Source: Bacteroidota bacterium (lineage in GTDB: Bacteria > Bacteroidota > Bacteroidia > 2-12-FULL-35-15). From it: a stretch of DNA of 54,520 nucleotides. The stretch spans positions 1-54,520 of the forward strand of contig JAHEXZ010000029.1 in assembly GCA_023251835.1 (NCBI GenBank), in the 5' to 3' direction. Positions 25,950 to 33,816 of the stretch are shown one piece after another. How positions within the stretch are numbered: position 1 is the first letter of the stretch; every line of letters starts with the position of its first letter. Both the position numbers and the translations under genes were made by a program. A model generated the notes under the pieces. The model worked only from the letters and a program-made list of their open reading frames with translations. It was not told the origin of the DNA and did no database searches.

Positions 25950-26115
25950 AAAATTCAGTTTTTTACTATTACGTTTGATTAAGCGAAAGTAAAAAAAATA
26001 ATAAACACTAAACAATATGCTATGCAGATAAAAAAGTCGAAAAAAAAGCTAAACCCAGATTTGATGTATTAAATCATAGTAATTTAAAATACATAAGTCA
26101 ATTGTTTCTTAATAA

Positions 26116-26394
26116 CTGATGTTACGCAAAGAAAAAGAGATTTAAAAATGATAGACTTTTATACTTGTAATGGGACAAGAGAATTAATAAAGAGAGAAGG
26201 GTAACTTTCTCAAAAAGACAATAAAAGTGACTGCTTTAAATAATTCATAATCACTATCATTGTCATTTCTCTTCCTGCTGAAGGCAGGAAGAGAAATCTT
26301 TGCAATTGATTGACAAGATTTCTCACTGCGTTCGAAATGACAGGTGGAAATATAGAAATATTATAGATTAGATATAAATTTTGCACAACATTAG
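26116..26394 (+). mobile_element. MITE-like element, copy 2, with target-site duplication
   Basis: The ends are CTGATGTTACGCAAAG and TTTTGCACAACATTAG (imperfect inverted repeats). The 7-mer TTAATAA occurs immediately outside both ends (26109-26115 and 26395-26401). The 279-bp body matches 37740-38013 almost throughout and has no coding capacity. The rest of the gene-free stretch 26016-26718 holds this element, an unassigned gene tail (about 26459-26580, minus strand, ending NCLKIKYSEMNNAILAGFSL) and a hairpin element. Confidence 0.75.
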
Positions 26395-26582
26395 TTAATA
26401 ACTTTTAACAATTTTAATTTTTTTCAACAAAAAATGTTATAATTTACTCACTTTCAGCCTATTTTACTACTAACAAGCTAAAACCCGCTAAAATGGCATT
26501 ATTCATCTCACTATATTTGATTTTCAAACAATTATGAACCTCAGAAACAATGCTTACACGAATTTCTCTTATTATACTGTGC

Positions 26583-26715
26583 ACGGGATAAATTTCCGCA
26601 TTGTTATATTTCAAAATGGCCAACCCAGATACTTCGACAAGCTCAGTATGACTGGCACACGGGTCACTCTGAGCCTGTCGAAGAGTGTGGGCTGGATTGC
26701 GGAAATTTATCCCGT
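26583..26715. repeat. 133-bp hairpin element with 18-bp perfect terminal inverted repeats
   Basis: ACGGGATAAATTTCCGCA (26583-26600) is the exact inverse of TGCGGAAATTTATCCCGT (26698-26715). Inside, CCAACCC..CTTCGACAAGCTCAG pairs with CTGAGCCTGTCGAAG..GGGCTGG. It separates two gene fragments on opposite strands. Confidence 0.7.
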
Positions 26716-26718
26716 TTA

Positions 26719-26835
26719 ATGTATAACTCAAAGGGCTATGGTAAAGCCGAAATGAAACTCGATGATTGTGATTCCATACAATTAGTGGGGCATAATAATA
26801 TCGGAAAGAGTACACTGATTTACGCACTGAATTTT
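26719..26835 (+). pseudogene. 5' fragment of an AAA/OLD-like ATPase gene, fused to a nucleotidyltransferase remnant
   Basis: The open frame at 26719 starts MYNSKGYGKAEMKLDD and continues IQLVGHNNIGKSTLIYALNF, an SMC/OLD-type ATPase N-terminus with Walker A GHNNIGKST. After ALNFL the sequence changes abruptly into a MNT-type nucleotidyltransferase. The upstream residues of the ATPase are lost behind the hairpin element. The fused frame runs to 27015. Confidence 0.6.
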
Positions 26836-27074
26836 TTAGAAGAAGCTATATTGTATGGCTCAAGAGCTAAAGATACTTACAAACCTGGTTCTGATATTGA
26901 TTTAACCCTAAAAGGTCAGGAACTGGACATTTCTGTAATGAATAAAATAAGCATAAAACTGGATGATTTATTATTACCCTACACTTTTGATTTATCAATT
27001 TATAAAACACATTAAAAACGAAGATTTATTAGACCATATTAAACGCGTTGGAACTACATTTTACAAAAAATAAA
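26836..27074 (+). pseudogene. 3' fragment of a MNT-type nucleotidyltransferase gene, frameshifted
   Basis: EEAILYGSRAKDTYKPGSDI and DLTLKGQELDISVMN give the GSRAKxxxxxGSDIDL signature, then DDLLLPYTFDLSIYK. A one-base shift near 27006 ends the frame at 27015. The tail HIKNEDLLDHIKRVGTTFYK continues in another frame to a TAA at 27072-27074. The first 30 or so residues are missing. It is the usual toxin/antitoxin partner of the HEPN family, a fragment of which is at 22059. Confidence 0.65.
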
Positions 27075-27262
27075 ATTGGAAAATTTATTTCTGTGTAAAA
27101 ATATACCCATTTTTTAATACTATCAAAACTTCCCAACGCCCAAAGATATTAACACCAATGTTGATATGTTAGGTACTTTATTTTAGTCTGAAAAGTCAAT
27201 TTTTACTAATTTTACACTTTACAAACTGTAACCTATAAAAAATAACACAAAAACAGGAACAA

Positions 27263-28876
27263 ATGAATGAATTTGGAATAAAAGCCAAAAACGCAAGCAT
27301 TGCAAGTTTAGGTTTAGAAAATGTATCTGCAGCTTACTGGAATTTAAACGCAGCAGAACTTGTTGAAGAAACATTAATAAGAGGTGAAGGTATACTTACA
27401 GATACCGGAGCTATAGCTGTTGATACAGGAGAGTTTATGGGACGTTCACCCAAAGATAAATTTATTGTATATGACGATAAAACAAAAGATACGATATGGT
27501 GGGGCGATGTAAATTTTAAATTTGACCCCGCTAAATATGATATTCTTTATAACCGTATTTGTGCTTACCTGTCGGGCAGGGATGTATATGTCCGCGATTC
27601 ATACGCCTGTGCTGACTCTGAATACAGATTGACTATTCGTGTAGTTACTGAAACCCCGTGGTCAAACCTGTTTGCAAATAATTTGTTTTTGCGTCCTACC
27701 CATGATGAAATTATGAATTTTACTCCGGAATGGACTATTATATGCGTTCCCGGCTTCAAAGCTACCCCTGCAATTGATGGTACACGCCAGCATAACTTTA
27801 CCATTCTTAATATGACCAAAAAAGTTATTTTGATTGGTGGCTCGGGCTATACTGGTGAAATTAAAAAAGGCATTTTTTCTTTATTGAACTATATTCTGCC
27901 TCATGAAAAAGGAGTGCTTTCTATGCACTGCTCTGCCAATATCGGTAAAGATGGAGATACTGCTATATTTTTTGGACTATCAGGAACTGGAAAAACTACA
28001 CTTTCCGCTGACCCTAACCGTGGATTGATAGGAGACGATGAGCACGGATGGAGCAATAAAGGTGTATTTAATTTTGAAGGAGGATGCTATGCCAAATGTG
28101 TGGATTTGACGAAAGAAAAAGAACCACAAATATTTAATGCTGTTAAATTTGGAGCTTTGTTAGAAAACATAGAGTTCTATGACAATACATCTACCGTTGA
28201 CTATAGCAATATCAGCAAAACGGAAAATACACGTGTTGGTTATCCTATTCACTTTATTGAAAACGCAATAGAGCCATCTGTAGGAAATGTTCCTAAAAAT
28301 ATTTTCTTCTTAACCTGTGATGCTTATGGTGTGTTACCTCCTATTTCAAAGCTTACAACAGCTCAGGCTATGTATCACTTTATTTCAGGATATACAGCTA
28401 AAGTTGCCGGTACCGAAGTAGGTGTAACTGAACCACAACAAACATTCTCTGCCTGCTTTGGTAAAGCATTTTTACCATTACATCCAACAAAATATGCTGA
28501 ATTGTTAGGTAAAAAACTAAAAGAAAATAAGGTAACCGTTTGGTTAGTAAATACGGGCTGGTCTGGTGGCCCATTTGGCATAGGTAGTCGTATGAAATTA
28601 TCCTATACCCGCGCTTTGATTACTGCTGCTCTTACAGGTAAACTTGACAATGTAAAATATGAAACATTGCCGGTATTTGGGTTAAATACGCCAACGGAAT
28701 GCCCTAATGTACCAGGCGAAATATTAAACCCACGTAACACATGGAAAGATAAAGAAGCATTTGATAATACAGCAAATAAACTGGCTGCTTCTTTCATTAA
28801 AAATTTTGAGCAATATGCAAGTGCTGCCAATGACGAAATCATGTCGGCTGCACCTAAAGTTGCTGTGAATGCTTAA
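27263..28876 (+). CDS. pckA: Phosphoenolpyruvate carboxykinase (ATP)
   Basis: This 537-residue enzyme makes phosphoenolpyruvate and CO2 from oxaloacetate and ATP, the entry to gluconeogenesis. It shows 'GEFMGRSPKDKFIVYD', the PEPCK-specific P-loop 'FFGLSGTGKTTLSADP' (about residues 235-250), the metal site 'LIGDDEHGWS' and 'NTGWSGGPFGIGSRM'. Length fits ATP-type enzymes (about 530-540). The promoter probably lies in 27075-27262, which is otherwise empty. A GC-rich terminator follows directly. Confidence 0.96.
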   Translation: MNEFGIKAKNASIASLGLENVSAAYWNLNAAELVEETLIRGEGILTDTGAIAVDTGEFMGRSPKDKFIVYDDKTKDTIWWGDVNFKFDPAKYDILYNRICAYLSGRDVYVRDSYACADSEYRLTIRVVTETPWSNLFANNLFLRPTHDEIMNFTPEWTIICVPGFKATPAIDGTRQHNFTILNMTKKVILIGGSGYTGEIKKGIFSLLNYILPHEKGVLSMHCSANIGKDGDTAIFFGLSGTGKTTLSADPNRGLIGDDEHGWSNKGVFNFEGGCYAKCVDLTKEKEPQIFNAVKFGALLENIEFYDNTSTVDYSNISKTENTRVGYPIHFIENAIEPSVGNVPKNIFFLTCDAYGVLPPISKLTTAQAMYHFISGYTAKVAGTEVGVTEPQQTFSACFGKAFLPLHPTKYAELLGKKLKENKVTVWLVNTGWSGGPFGIGSRMKLSYTRALITAALTGKLDNVKYETLPVFGLNTPTECPNVPGEILNPRNTWKDKEAFDNTANKLAASFIKNFEQYASAANDEIMSAAPKVAVNA

Positions 28877-28890
28877 ACCCCTCTCCCCTT

Positions 28891-28918
28891 CCCCTCTCCT
28901 GAGGAGAGGGGTTATATT
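28891..28918 (+). terminator. Terminator of pckA (REP-like sequence)
   Basis: CCCCTCTCC (28891-28899) pairs with GGAGAGGGG (28903-28911), followed by TTATATTTTTTATAT. It starts 15 bases after the stop. The core is the same CTCTCC word found in the elements at 12982-13074 and in rsmE. Confidence 0.7.
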
Positions 28919-28967
28919 TTTTATATACCCAATTACATTTTAATTTAAATAAATACATATCACTGCT

Positions 28968-29009
28968 CTCCTTACGCTTGTGCTGAAGCTACAGCATAGG
29001 CGCAAGGAG
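28968..29009. repeat. REP-like hairpin before rsmE
   Basis: CTCCTTACGCTTGTGCTG (28968-28985) pairs with CAGCATAGGCGCAAGGAG (28992-29009), 15 of 18 positions. It lies 24 bases before the rsmE ATG. Confidence 0.55.
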
Positions 29010-29032
29010 TGAGATGAAAAGAGAGGTTTTTT

Positions 29033-29851
29033 ATGCACCTGTTTTATACCCCTGATATAGTACTAACTCCCTCCCCGGAGTTTATCCCGACAAAGGAGGG
29101 AGGGAAGGCTGTGGAGGGGCCTTACACTCTAAACGAAGAAGAAAGCAAACATTGCATTCGTGTTCTCCGACTATCCATAGGAGATAAAATTACATTAATT
29201 GATGGCCAGGGAGGTTGGTATGAGGCCGAAATAATGGATGATAACCCAAAACACTGTTCAGTCAATATCCTTCAGGTTAAAACAGCCTTTAACAACAGAA
29301 ATCACTATTTGCATATTGCCACAGCTCCTACCAAAAATATGGACAGGCTGGAATGGTTCATTGAAAAAGCAACAGAAATAGGCATTGATGAAATTTCCAT
29401 TATTGACTGTAAAAATACTGAACGTACAGTTGTAAAAACAGAACGATTAAATAAAGTAGCTATTTCAGCCATTAAGCAAAGTCTTAAAGCCTATCTGCCC
29501 AAAATCAATGCAATGATAGATATAAAAAAATTCATTGCTTCTGTTGTTCCTTATACCGGTCAAAAATTTATTGCCCATTGTCATATCTCCCTCTCTCCCG
29601 ATGAAAGAACAAAAGCGGGGCAGGGAGTGAGGCCGCATCTGAAAGACCTTTACCAAAAAGACAGACCAGCAATAATACTTATTGGCCCTGAAGGAGATTT
29701 TACTATTGACGAAGTAAAAATGGCTGTTAATAATGGCTTTAAAGAGATTAACTTAGGAAATAGCAGATTACGGACTGAAACTGCGGCATTATATGCTTGT
29801 GCAACAGTAAATATCATGAACGAAAATGCCTTAGAAAAAAAACACCAATAG
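29033..29851 (+). CDS. rsmE: 16S rRNA m3U1498 methyltransferase RsmE with two palindrome-derived insertions
   Basis: This 272-residue SPOUT methyltransferase methylates U1498 of 16S rRNA. Features are N-terminal MHLFYTPDI, 'LNEEESKHCIRVLRLSIGD', 'KNMDRLEWFIEKATEIGIDE', the knot motif 'AIILIGPEGDFTIDEV' and 'LGNSRLRTETAA'. Residues 10-30 (29060-29122) and 184-201 (29582-29635) interrupt otherwise conserved sequence and are encoded by GC-rich palindromes of the kind found between genes. Without them the protein would be about 233 residues, the normal length. Frame is kept in both, so the enzyme probably still folds. Confidence 0.9.
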   Translation: MHLFYTPDIVLTPSPEFIPTKEGGKAVEGPYTLNEEESKHCIRVLRLSIGDKITLIDGQGGWYEAEIMDDNPKHCSVNILQVKTAFNNRNHYLHIATAPTKNMDRLEWFIEKATEIGIDEISIIDCKNTERTVVKTERLNKVAISAIKQSLKAYLPKINAMIDIKKFIASVVPYTGQKFIAHCHISLSPDERTKAGQGVRPHLKDLYQKDRPAIILIGPEGDFTIDEVKMAVNNGFKEINLGNSRLRTETAALYACATVNIMNENALEKKHQ

Positions 29852-29866
29852 TCAATAACCCAACTG

Positions 29867-30763
29867 CTAACTGCTAACTAATTTTCGCTCTTGGTATTTT
29901 TCATACAACTGATGCACAATACCATCTGAAAGACCAATCTGTGGAATAAGCACCTTTTCTATTTCTGCTTGTTTAAGGATGCTTAATAAAATTTTAGAGG
30001 CTGGGATAATTACATCAGCCCGATCAGGATTAAGACCCAAAATCCGAATACGTTCTTCATACGTATAAGACTCGATAAGCTCATACAGACTTTTCAGCTT
30101 GGAAGTTGCAAGAGGCTTATTCATTTTTCTGCCCGACATTCTGAACAGCTTATTAATGTTGCCACCAGAACCAATAGCTATCAATGGTTTATATCCTTTG
30201 GTGATTTCACGTACCCAGTTTTTAAAATAACTCCAGTATTCTTTATCAATCTTATCATGCAGCATTCGGATAGTACCTATGTTGAATGATTGTGAAGCTA
30301 CTGCTTTATTTTTTGAGAATAGTGTTATTTCCGTGCTTCCACCTCCAATATCAATATACAGATACGAATTGTTTTTGTCAAGATGCTCTTCAATATGATT
30401 AGAATAGATTATATCAGCTTCGGTTTTGCCATCAATAATTTCAATTTTTATACCCGTCTCTTTACGCACTCGCTCAATCAGATCCCAGCGGTTTTCAGCA
30501 TCGCGCATAGCAGAGGTGGCACAAGCCCTGTAATCTATTGCTTCATAAACATCAATCAGATGTTTAAATGCTTTCATTGCGGTAATCAGCTTCTCTGCTT
30601 TACCGGTTGAAATTTTACCATTTATAAACGAATCCTCACCCAAGCGTAAAGGAATACGTATCAATTCAGCTTTTTTAAAATGTGTAACACCATTATCATC
30701 ATATACATTGCTAAATAACAGTCTTACCGCATTAGAACCTATATCAATTGCTGCAAATTTCAA
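29867..30763 (-). CDS. Ppx/GppA family phosphatase (exopolyphosphatase type)
   Basis: This 298-residue protein has the actin-like ATPase fold: phosphate 1 motif 'FAAIDIGSNAVRLL', 'ATSAMRDAENRWDLIERVRKETGIKIEIIDGKTEADIIY' features, and phosphate 2 motif 'YIDIGGGSTEITLF'. It corresponds to the short two-domain form (about 300 residues) common in Bacteroidota, lacking the HD-like C-terminal domain of E. coli Ppx. It hydrolyses terminal phosphates of polyphosphate or pppGpp. Its ATG overlaps the ppk stop (ATGA), so the two are coupled. Confidence 0.88.
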   Translation of the reverse strand: MKFAAIDIGSNAVRLLFSNVYDDNGVTHFKKAELIRIPLRLGEDSFINGKISTGKAEKLITAMKAFKHLIDVYEAIDYRACATSAMRDAENRWDLIERVRKETGIKIEIIDGKTEADIIYSNHIEEHLDKNNSYLYIDIGGGSTEITLFSKNKAVASQSFNIGTIRMLHDKIDKEYWSYFKNWVREITKGYKPLIAIGSGGNINKLFRMSGRKMNKPLATSKLKSLYELIESYTYEERIRILGLNPDRADVIIPASKILLSILKQAEIEKVLIPQIGLSDGIVHQLYEKYQERKLVSS

Positions 30764-32844
30764 ACTTTATTAATTTGTTTAGATATAAATAACCTATAGA
30801 TAGCATCCTGGGCACGCACTTTATTTTTAGCATTTGTTCTCCGGTATTCATTGTTCTGTTCGCTTCCTAAAATACGGGCTTTTGTATTATCAGCCCATAG
30901 AAGATCAATGATGTCCTTCAGTTGCTTTTTAATTTCCGAATCATAAACAGGTACCGCTATTTCAGAACGAAAATCGAAGTTACGCCCCATCCAGTCGGCC
31001 GAAGATATAAAATATTTTTCTTCACCGCCATTATAAAATATAAATACCCTGCTATGTTCTAAAAACTTATCAACAATACTGATTGCTTCAATATTTTCAC
31101 TTAAACCCTTTACTCCTGCAACCAATGAACATATGCCACGAACTATCAGTTTAATTTTTACACCTTCAGAGCTTGCTTCATATAATTTTTTGATCATTTC
31201 AGGATCAACCAGGTTATTTAATTTCAGAATAATAGCTGCCGGCTTATTTTTTTTAGCATTTTGCATTTCTTTATTAATAAGCTGTATAAGATGTTTACGC
31301 ATAAAAAAAGGAGCAACAAGTAAATGTTTATAGGTTCCTATTTTTAAATTGTCGGCATAAAAAGTAAAAACACTGGCTACCTCTTCCGTAATATCTTTAT
31401 TAACAGTAAGCAAACTATGGTCGGTGTATATACCTGCCGTATCACGGTTAAAATTGCCGGTACCGAGATGTGCATACTCCACAATTTTGTTCCCTTCTTT
31501 ACGTGTAATCAGAAACATTTTTGAATGTACTTTTAATCCTGGCACCCCATAAATCACTTTAGCTCCTTCTTCCTGCAACTTGTTAGCCCAATATATATTT
31601 GCTTCTTCATCAAAACGTGCCTGGAGTTCTACTACTGCAGTTACCTCTTTGCCATTTTTCACTGCGTTGATCAATGCTTTTACAATATTTGAATTTTTTG
31701 CCACACGGTATAATGTTATTTTTATTGACCGTACCTTTGGGTCAATAGAAGCTTCACGCAGAAAATCAATAATGTGCTCAAACGTCTGGTAGGGATAACT
31801 CAGCAATACATCTTTCCTTTTAAGCACATCAAAAAAGCTGGGTTGATCTTTCAATGACTGTTCATTAGGAAGATCGGGATGTTTTAAGGGAGTAATTTTT
31901 TTATAGCATAAGTTGGCTGCACCAACATTTGGAAATGATATAAAATCCTTAAAATTATGATAACGTCCTCCGGGAATAGGATTATCTTCTTTTCCAAGCT
32001 TTATCTTCTTCATCACAAAGGCCAACATATCGGGAGCTATCTGGCTATCATACACTAAACGTACGGGCTGACCTTTTTTCCTGTCTTTTAAACCCTTTTT
32101 TATTTTTTCAACGAAGCTTTTTGTAAGATCGTTGTCAATATCAAGTTCGGCATCTCTGGTAAGTTTTATATTGTAAGCTTCAATATAATCATGTGCAAAA
32201 TTATTAAAGACATCTTCCAGGCAATAGCGTATCACATCATCCAGCAGAATAATAAATGTTTTATCTTTTTCTTTTGGCAAAACAACAAAACGTGAAATAG
32301 TGCCGATAGGAACTTCTATCAGGGCATATTTATTTTTTTTTATAGTGTCCCTGCGTCCAAGCTTTATGATCAGGTAACATAATTTATCTTTTAGAAATGG
32401 AAACTGAGAAGTTTTATCCACCATTATAGGAAAAATAGCAGGCATTACTATTTCGTGGAAATATTTTTTTATAAATGCCCCTTGCTCCTTATTTATGTGC
32501 TTTTCATCGATTATAAAAATTTTTTGCTGACCCAGTTCTTTTATAATTTTCTGGTAAACCTGCTCAAATTTTATTTGCTGTTCAATAACAATTTTTTGAA
32601 TTTTATTCAGTAAACGCTCTGGATTTTCTCCTGTGAAACGCTCTGTTTTTTTAGGATATTTTAAAATACGTTTTAATGTTGCTACCCGTACACGAAAAAA
32701 TTCATCACGGTTATTAGAAAAGATACCAAGAAATTTAACACGTTCAATTAATGGTACTGTTTTATCCTCTGCCTCCTGTAATACACGTTCATTAAATGAT
32801 AACCAGCTTAACTCACGATTAATTAAAACAATATTTCTTTTCAT
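30760..32844 (-). CDS. ppk1: Polyphosphate kinase 1
   Basis: This 694-residue enzyme polymerises ATP gamma-phosphates reversibly. It shows the N domain 'INRELSWLSFNERVLQEAED', the head domain, and two phospholipase D-like C domains with the catalytic histidine regions 'VHSKMFLITRKE' and 'EYAHLGTGNFNRDTAGIYTD', plus 'SADWMGRNFDFRSEIAVPV'. Length fits the family (about 690). The order is ppk1 then ppx, with sixA upstream on the same strand after a 90-base gap. No phoU or PHB genes are nearby. Confidence 0.95.
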   Translation of the reverse strand: MKRNIVLINRELSWLSFNERVLQEAEDKTVPLIERVKFLGIFSNNRDEFFRVRVATLKRILKYPKKTERFTGENPERLLNKIQKIVIEQQIKFEQVYQKIIKELGQQKIFIIDEKHINKEQGAFIKKYFHEIVMPAIFPIMVDKTSQFPFLKDKLCYLIIKLGRRDTIKKNKYALIEVPIGTISRFVVLPKEKDKTFIILLDDVIRYCLEDVFNNFAHDYIEAYNIKLTRDAELDIDNDLTKSFVEKIKKGLKDRKKGQPVRLVYDSQIAPDMLAFVMKKIKLGKEDNPIPGGRYHNFKDFISFPNVGAANLCYKKITPLKHPDLPNEQSLKDQPSFFDVLKRKDVLLSYPYQTFEHIIDFLREASIDPKVRSIKITLYRVAKNSNIVKALINAVKNGKEVTAVVELQARFDEEANIYWANKLQEEGAKVIYGVPGLKVHSKMFLITRKEGNKIVEYAHLGTGNFNRDTAGIYTDHSLLTVNKDITEEVASVFTFYADNLKIGTYKHLLVAPFFMRKHLIQLINKEMQNAKKNKPAAIILKLNNLVDPEMIKKLYEASSEGVKIKLIVRGICSLVAGVKGLSENIEAISIVDKFLEHSRVFIFYNGGEEKYFISSADWMGRNFDFRSEIAVPVYDSEIKKQLKDIIDLLWADNTKARILGSEQNNEYRRTNAKNKVRAQDAIYRLFISKQINKV

Positions 32845-32934
32845 ACATTAATAACTAATTCGCCTGTAAAATTATGTCTAAATCCGTCAAAAAAGGCAGA
32901 AGAATTTGTACAAATAGAAAATCTTAACAATAAT

Positions 32935-33432
32935 TTAACTATGTTTTTTAGGGAAATCATACAGAATAAGCTCTGATGCTATCCCATTAAACTCTTTCCA
33001 ATCATTGCGATCTGCGGAGTGGATACCCACTATAGCACAAGTAGACATACTATCAGTAAAGGAAGTTGTAAGACTATTCGCAAAATTAGTAATTACAGGG
33101 TTGTGACCAAACAGCATTACACTTTTAAAACGATTATCAGTTTTTGCTACAACCTGCTGGTATTGTTTTACTGTAGATTCATATAAATCGGGATTTATGA
33201 TAATATCAGCATATTGAACATTCAGATTTCTGCAAAAAATAAGGGCTGTAGAAATAGCTCTTATTGCCGGACTGGTAATTATCAAATCCGGAATTATCTT
33301 TTTTTCTTTTACCAGTTTACTCATTGAATCTGCATCACGATAACCTCTTGCATTAAGCGGGCGATCAATATCAGAAAGGCCATCATGGTTCCAATCCGAT
33401 TTGGCATGACGGATAAGATAAAGTGTTTTCAT
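32935..33432 (-). CDS. sixA: SixA-like histidine phosphatase
   Basis: This 165-residue protein of the histidine phosphatase superfamily has the RHG motif as 'LYLIRHAKSDWNHDGLSDIDRPLNARG' (His9 nucleophile region), 'SPAIRAISTALIF' and the second histidine in 'VMLFGHNPVITNFANSL'. SixA in E. coli dephosphorylates phosphohistidine in signalling proteins. The start ATG is preceded by a spacer of CTAAAAT/CTAAATTC words. The whole family's specificity varies, so the physiological substrate is open. Confidence 0.88.
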   Translation of the reverse strand: MKTLYLIRHAKSDWNHDGLSDIDRPLNARGYRDADSMSKLVKEKKIIPDLIITSPAIRAISTALIFCRNLNVQYADIIINPDLYESTVKQYQQVVAKTDNRFKSVMLFGHNPVITNFANSLTTSFTDSMSTCAIVGIHSADRNDWKEFNGIASELILYDFPKKHS

Positions 33433-33816
33433 AAATACTAAAATACTAAAATCCTAAATTCTAAATCCTAACTACACTCGCGTTCAGCTCTTTGTTTTCT
33501 TACCTGCAGAAATCGTTGTTTCCGTTTTTCTTTATCGCTCACCACATAACAGTTTCCTTATCTTGCAGCATAAAGTGGTTTAGTAAATCTTCTGAAAAGT
33601 CTTTACTGAGAGACCTACTCTCATCTGTTTTAAAGCATCTACAATCTCACGATTGTTGTTCAAGTCACACACGTTCCGCGGGCTTGCGAAGTGGCGGAGT
33701 TCGGAGCACTTTACTGTCCCACAGCACAAAGATATTTAATTGCACAAAACTTTCTGCTCGCACTGAAGTCGCCATTTTCGCAAACCCCTTGTTGCCCAGT
33801 GCTGTTGTCTTTCGTG
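33433..33816. other. Gene-free stretch at the cassette-run boundary
   Basis: There is no convincing gene in these 384 bases. From the right, the minus strand holds a boundary repeat (33660-33775) shared with 20925-21035, and a possible GTTATGTGG box near 33548-33556. An unassigned degraded frame (NNREIVDALKQMRVGLSVKT) spans about 33580-33660. At the left edge is a word-repeat spacer (CTAAAATCCTAAATTCTAAATCC). Confidence 0.5.
33660..33775 (-). repeat. Shared boundary repeat downstream of the T9SS-sorted gene
   Basis: The minus strand reads AAAGTTTTGTGCAATTAAA, TATCTTTGTGCTG, CCGCCACTTCGCAAGCCCGC and GGAACGTGTG, lining up with 20925-21035 in the same orientation relative to the upstream gene. 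It is probably part of a mobile cassette boundary. Confidence 0.45.

Noticed and set aside
26459-26827. Minus-strand 122-codon frame across the hairpin element.
   Set aside because: It crosses both arms of an inverted-repeat element. Only its last ~35 codons (26459-26580) might be a gene tail; that part was noted but not called as a gene.
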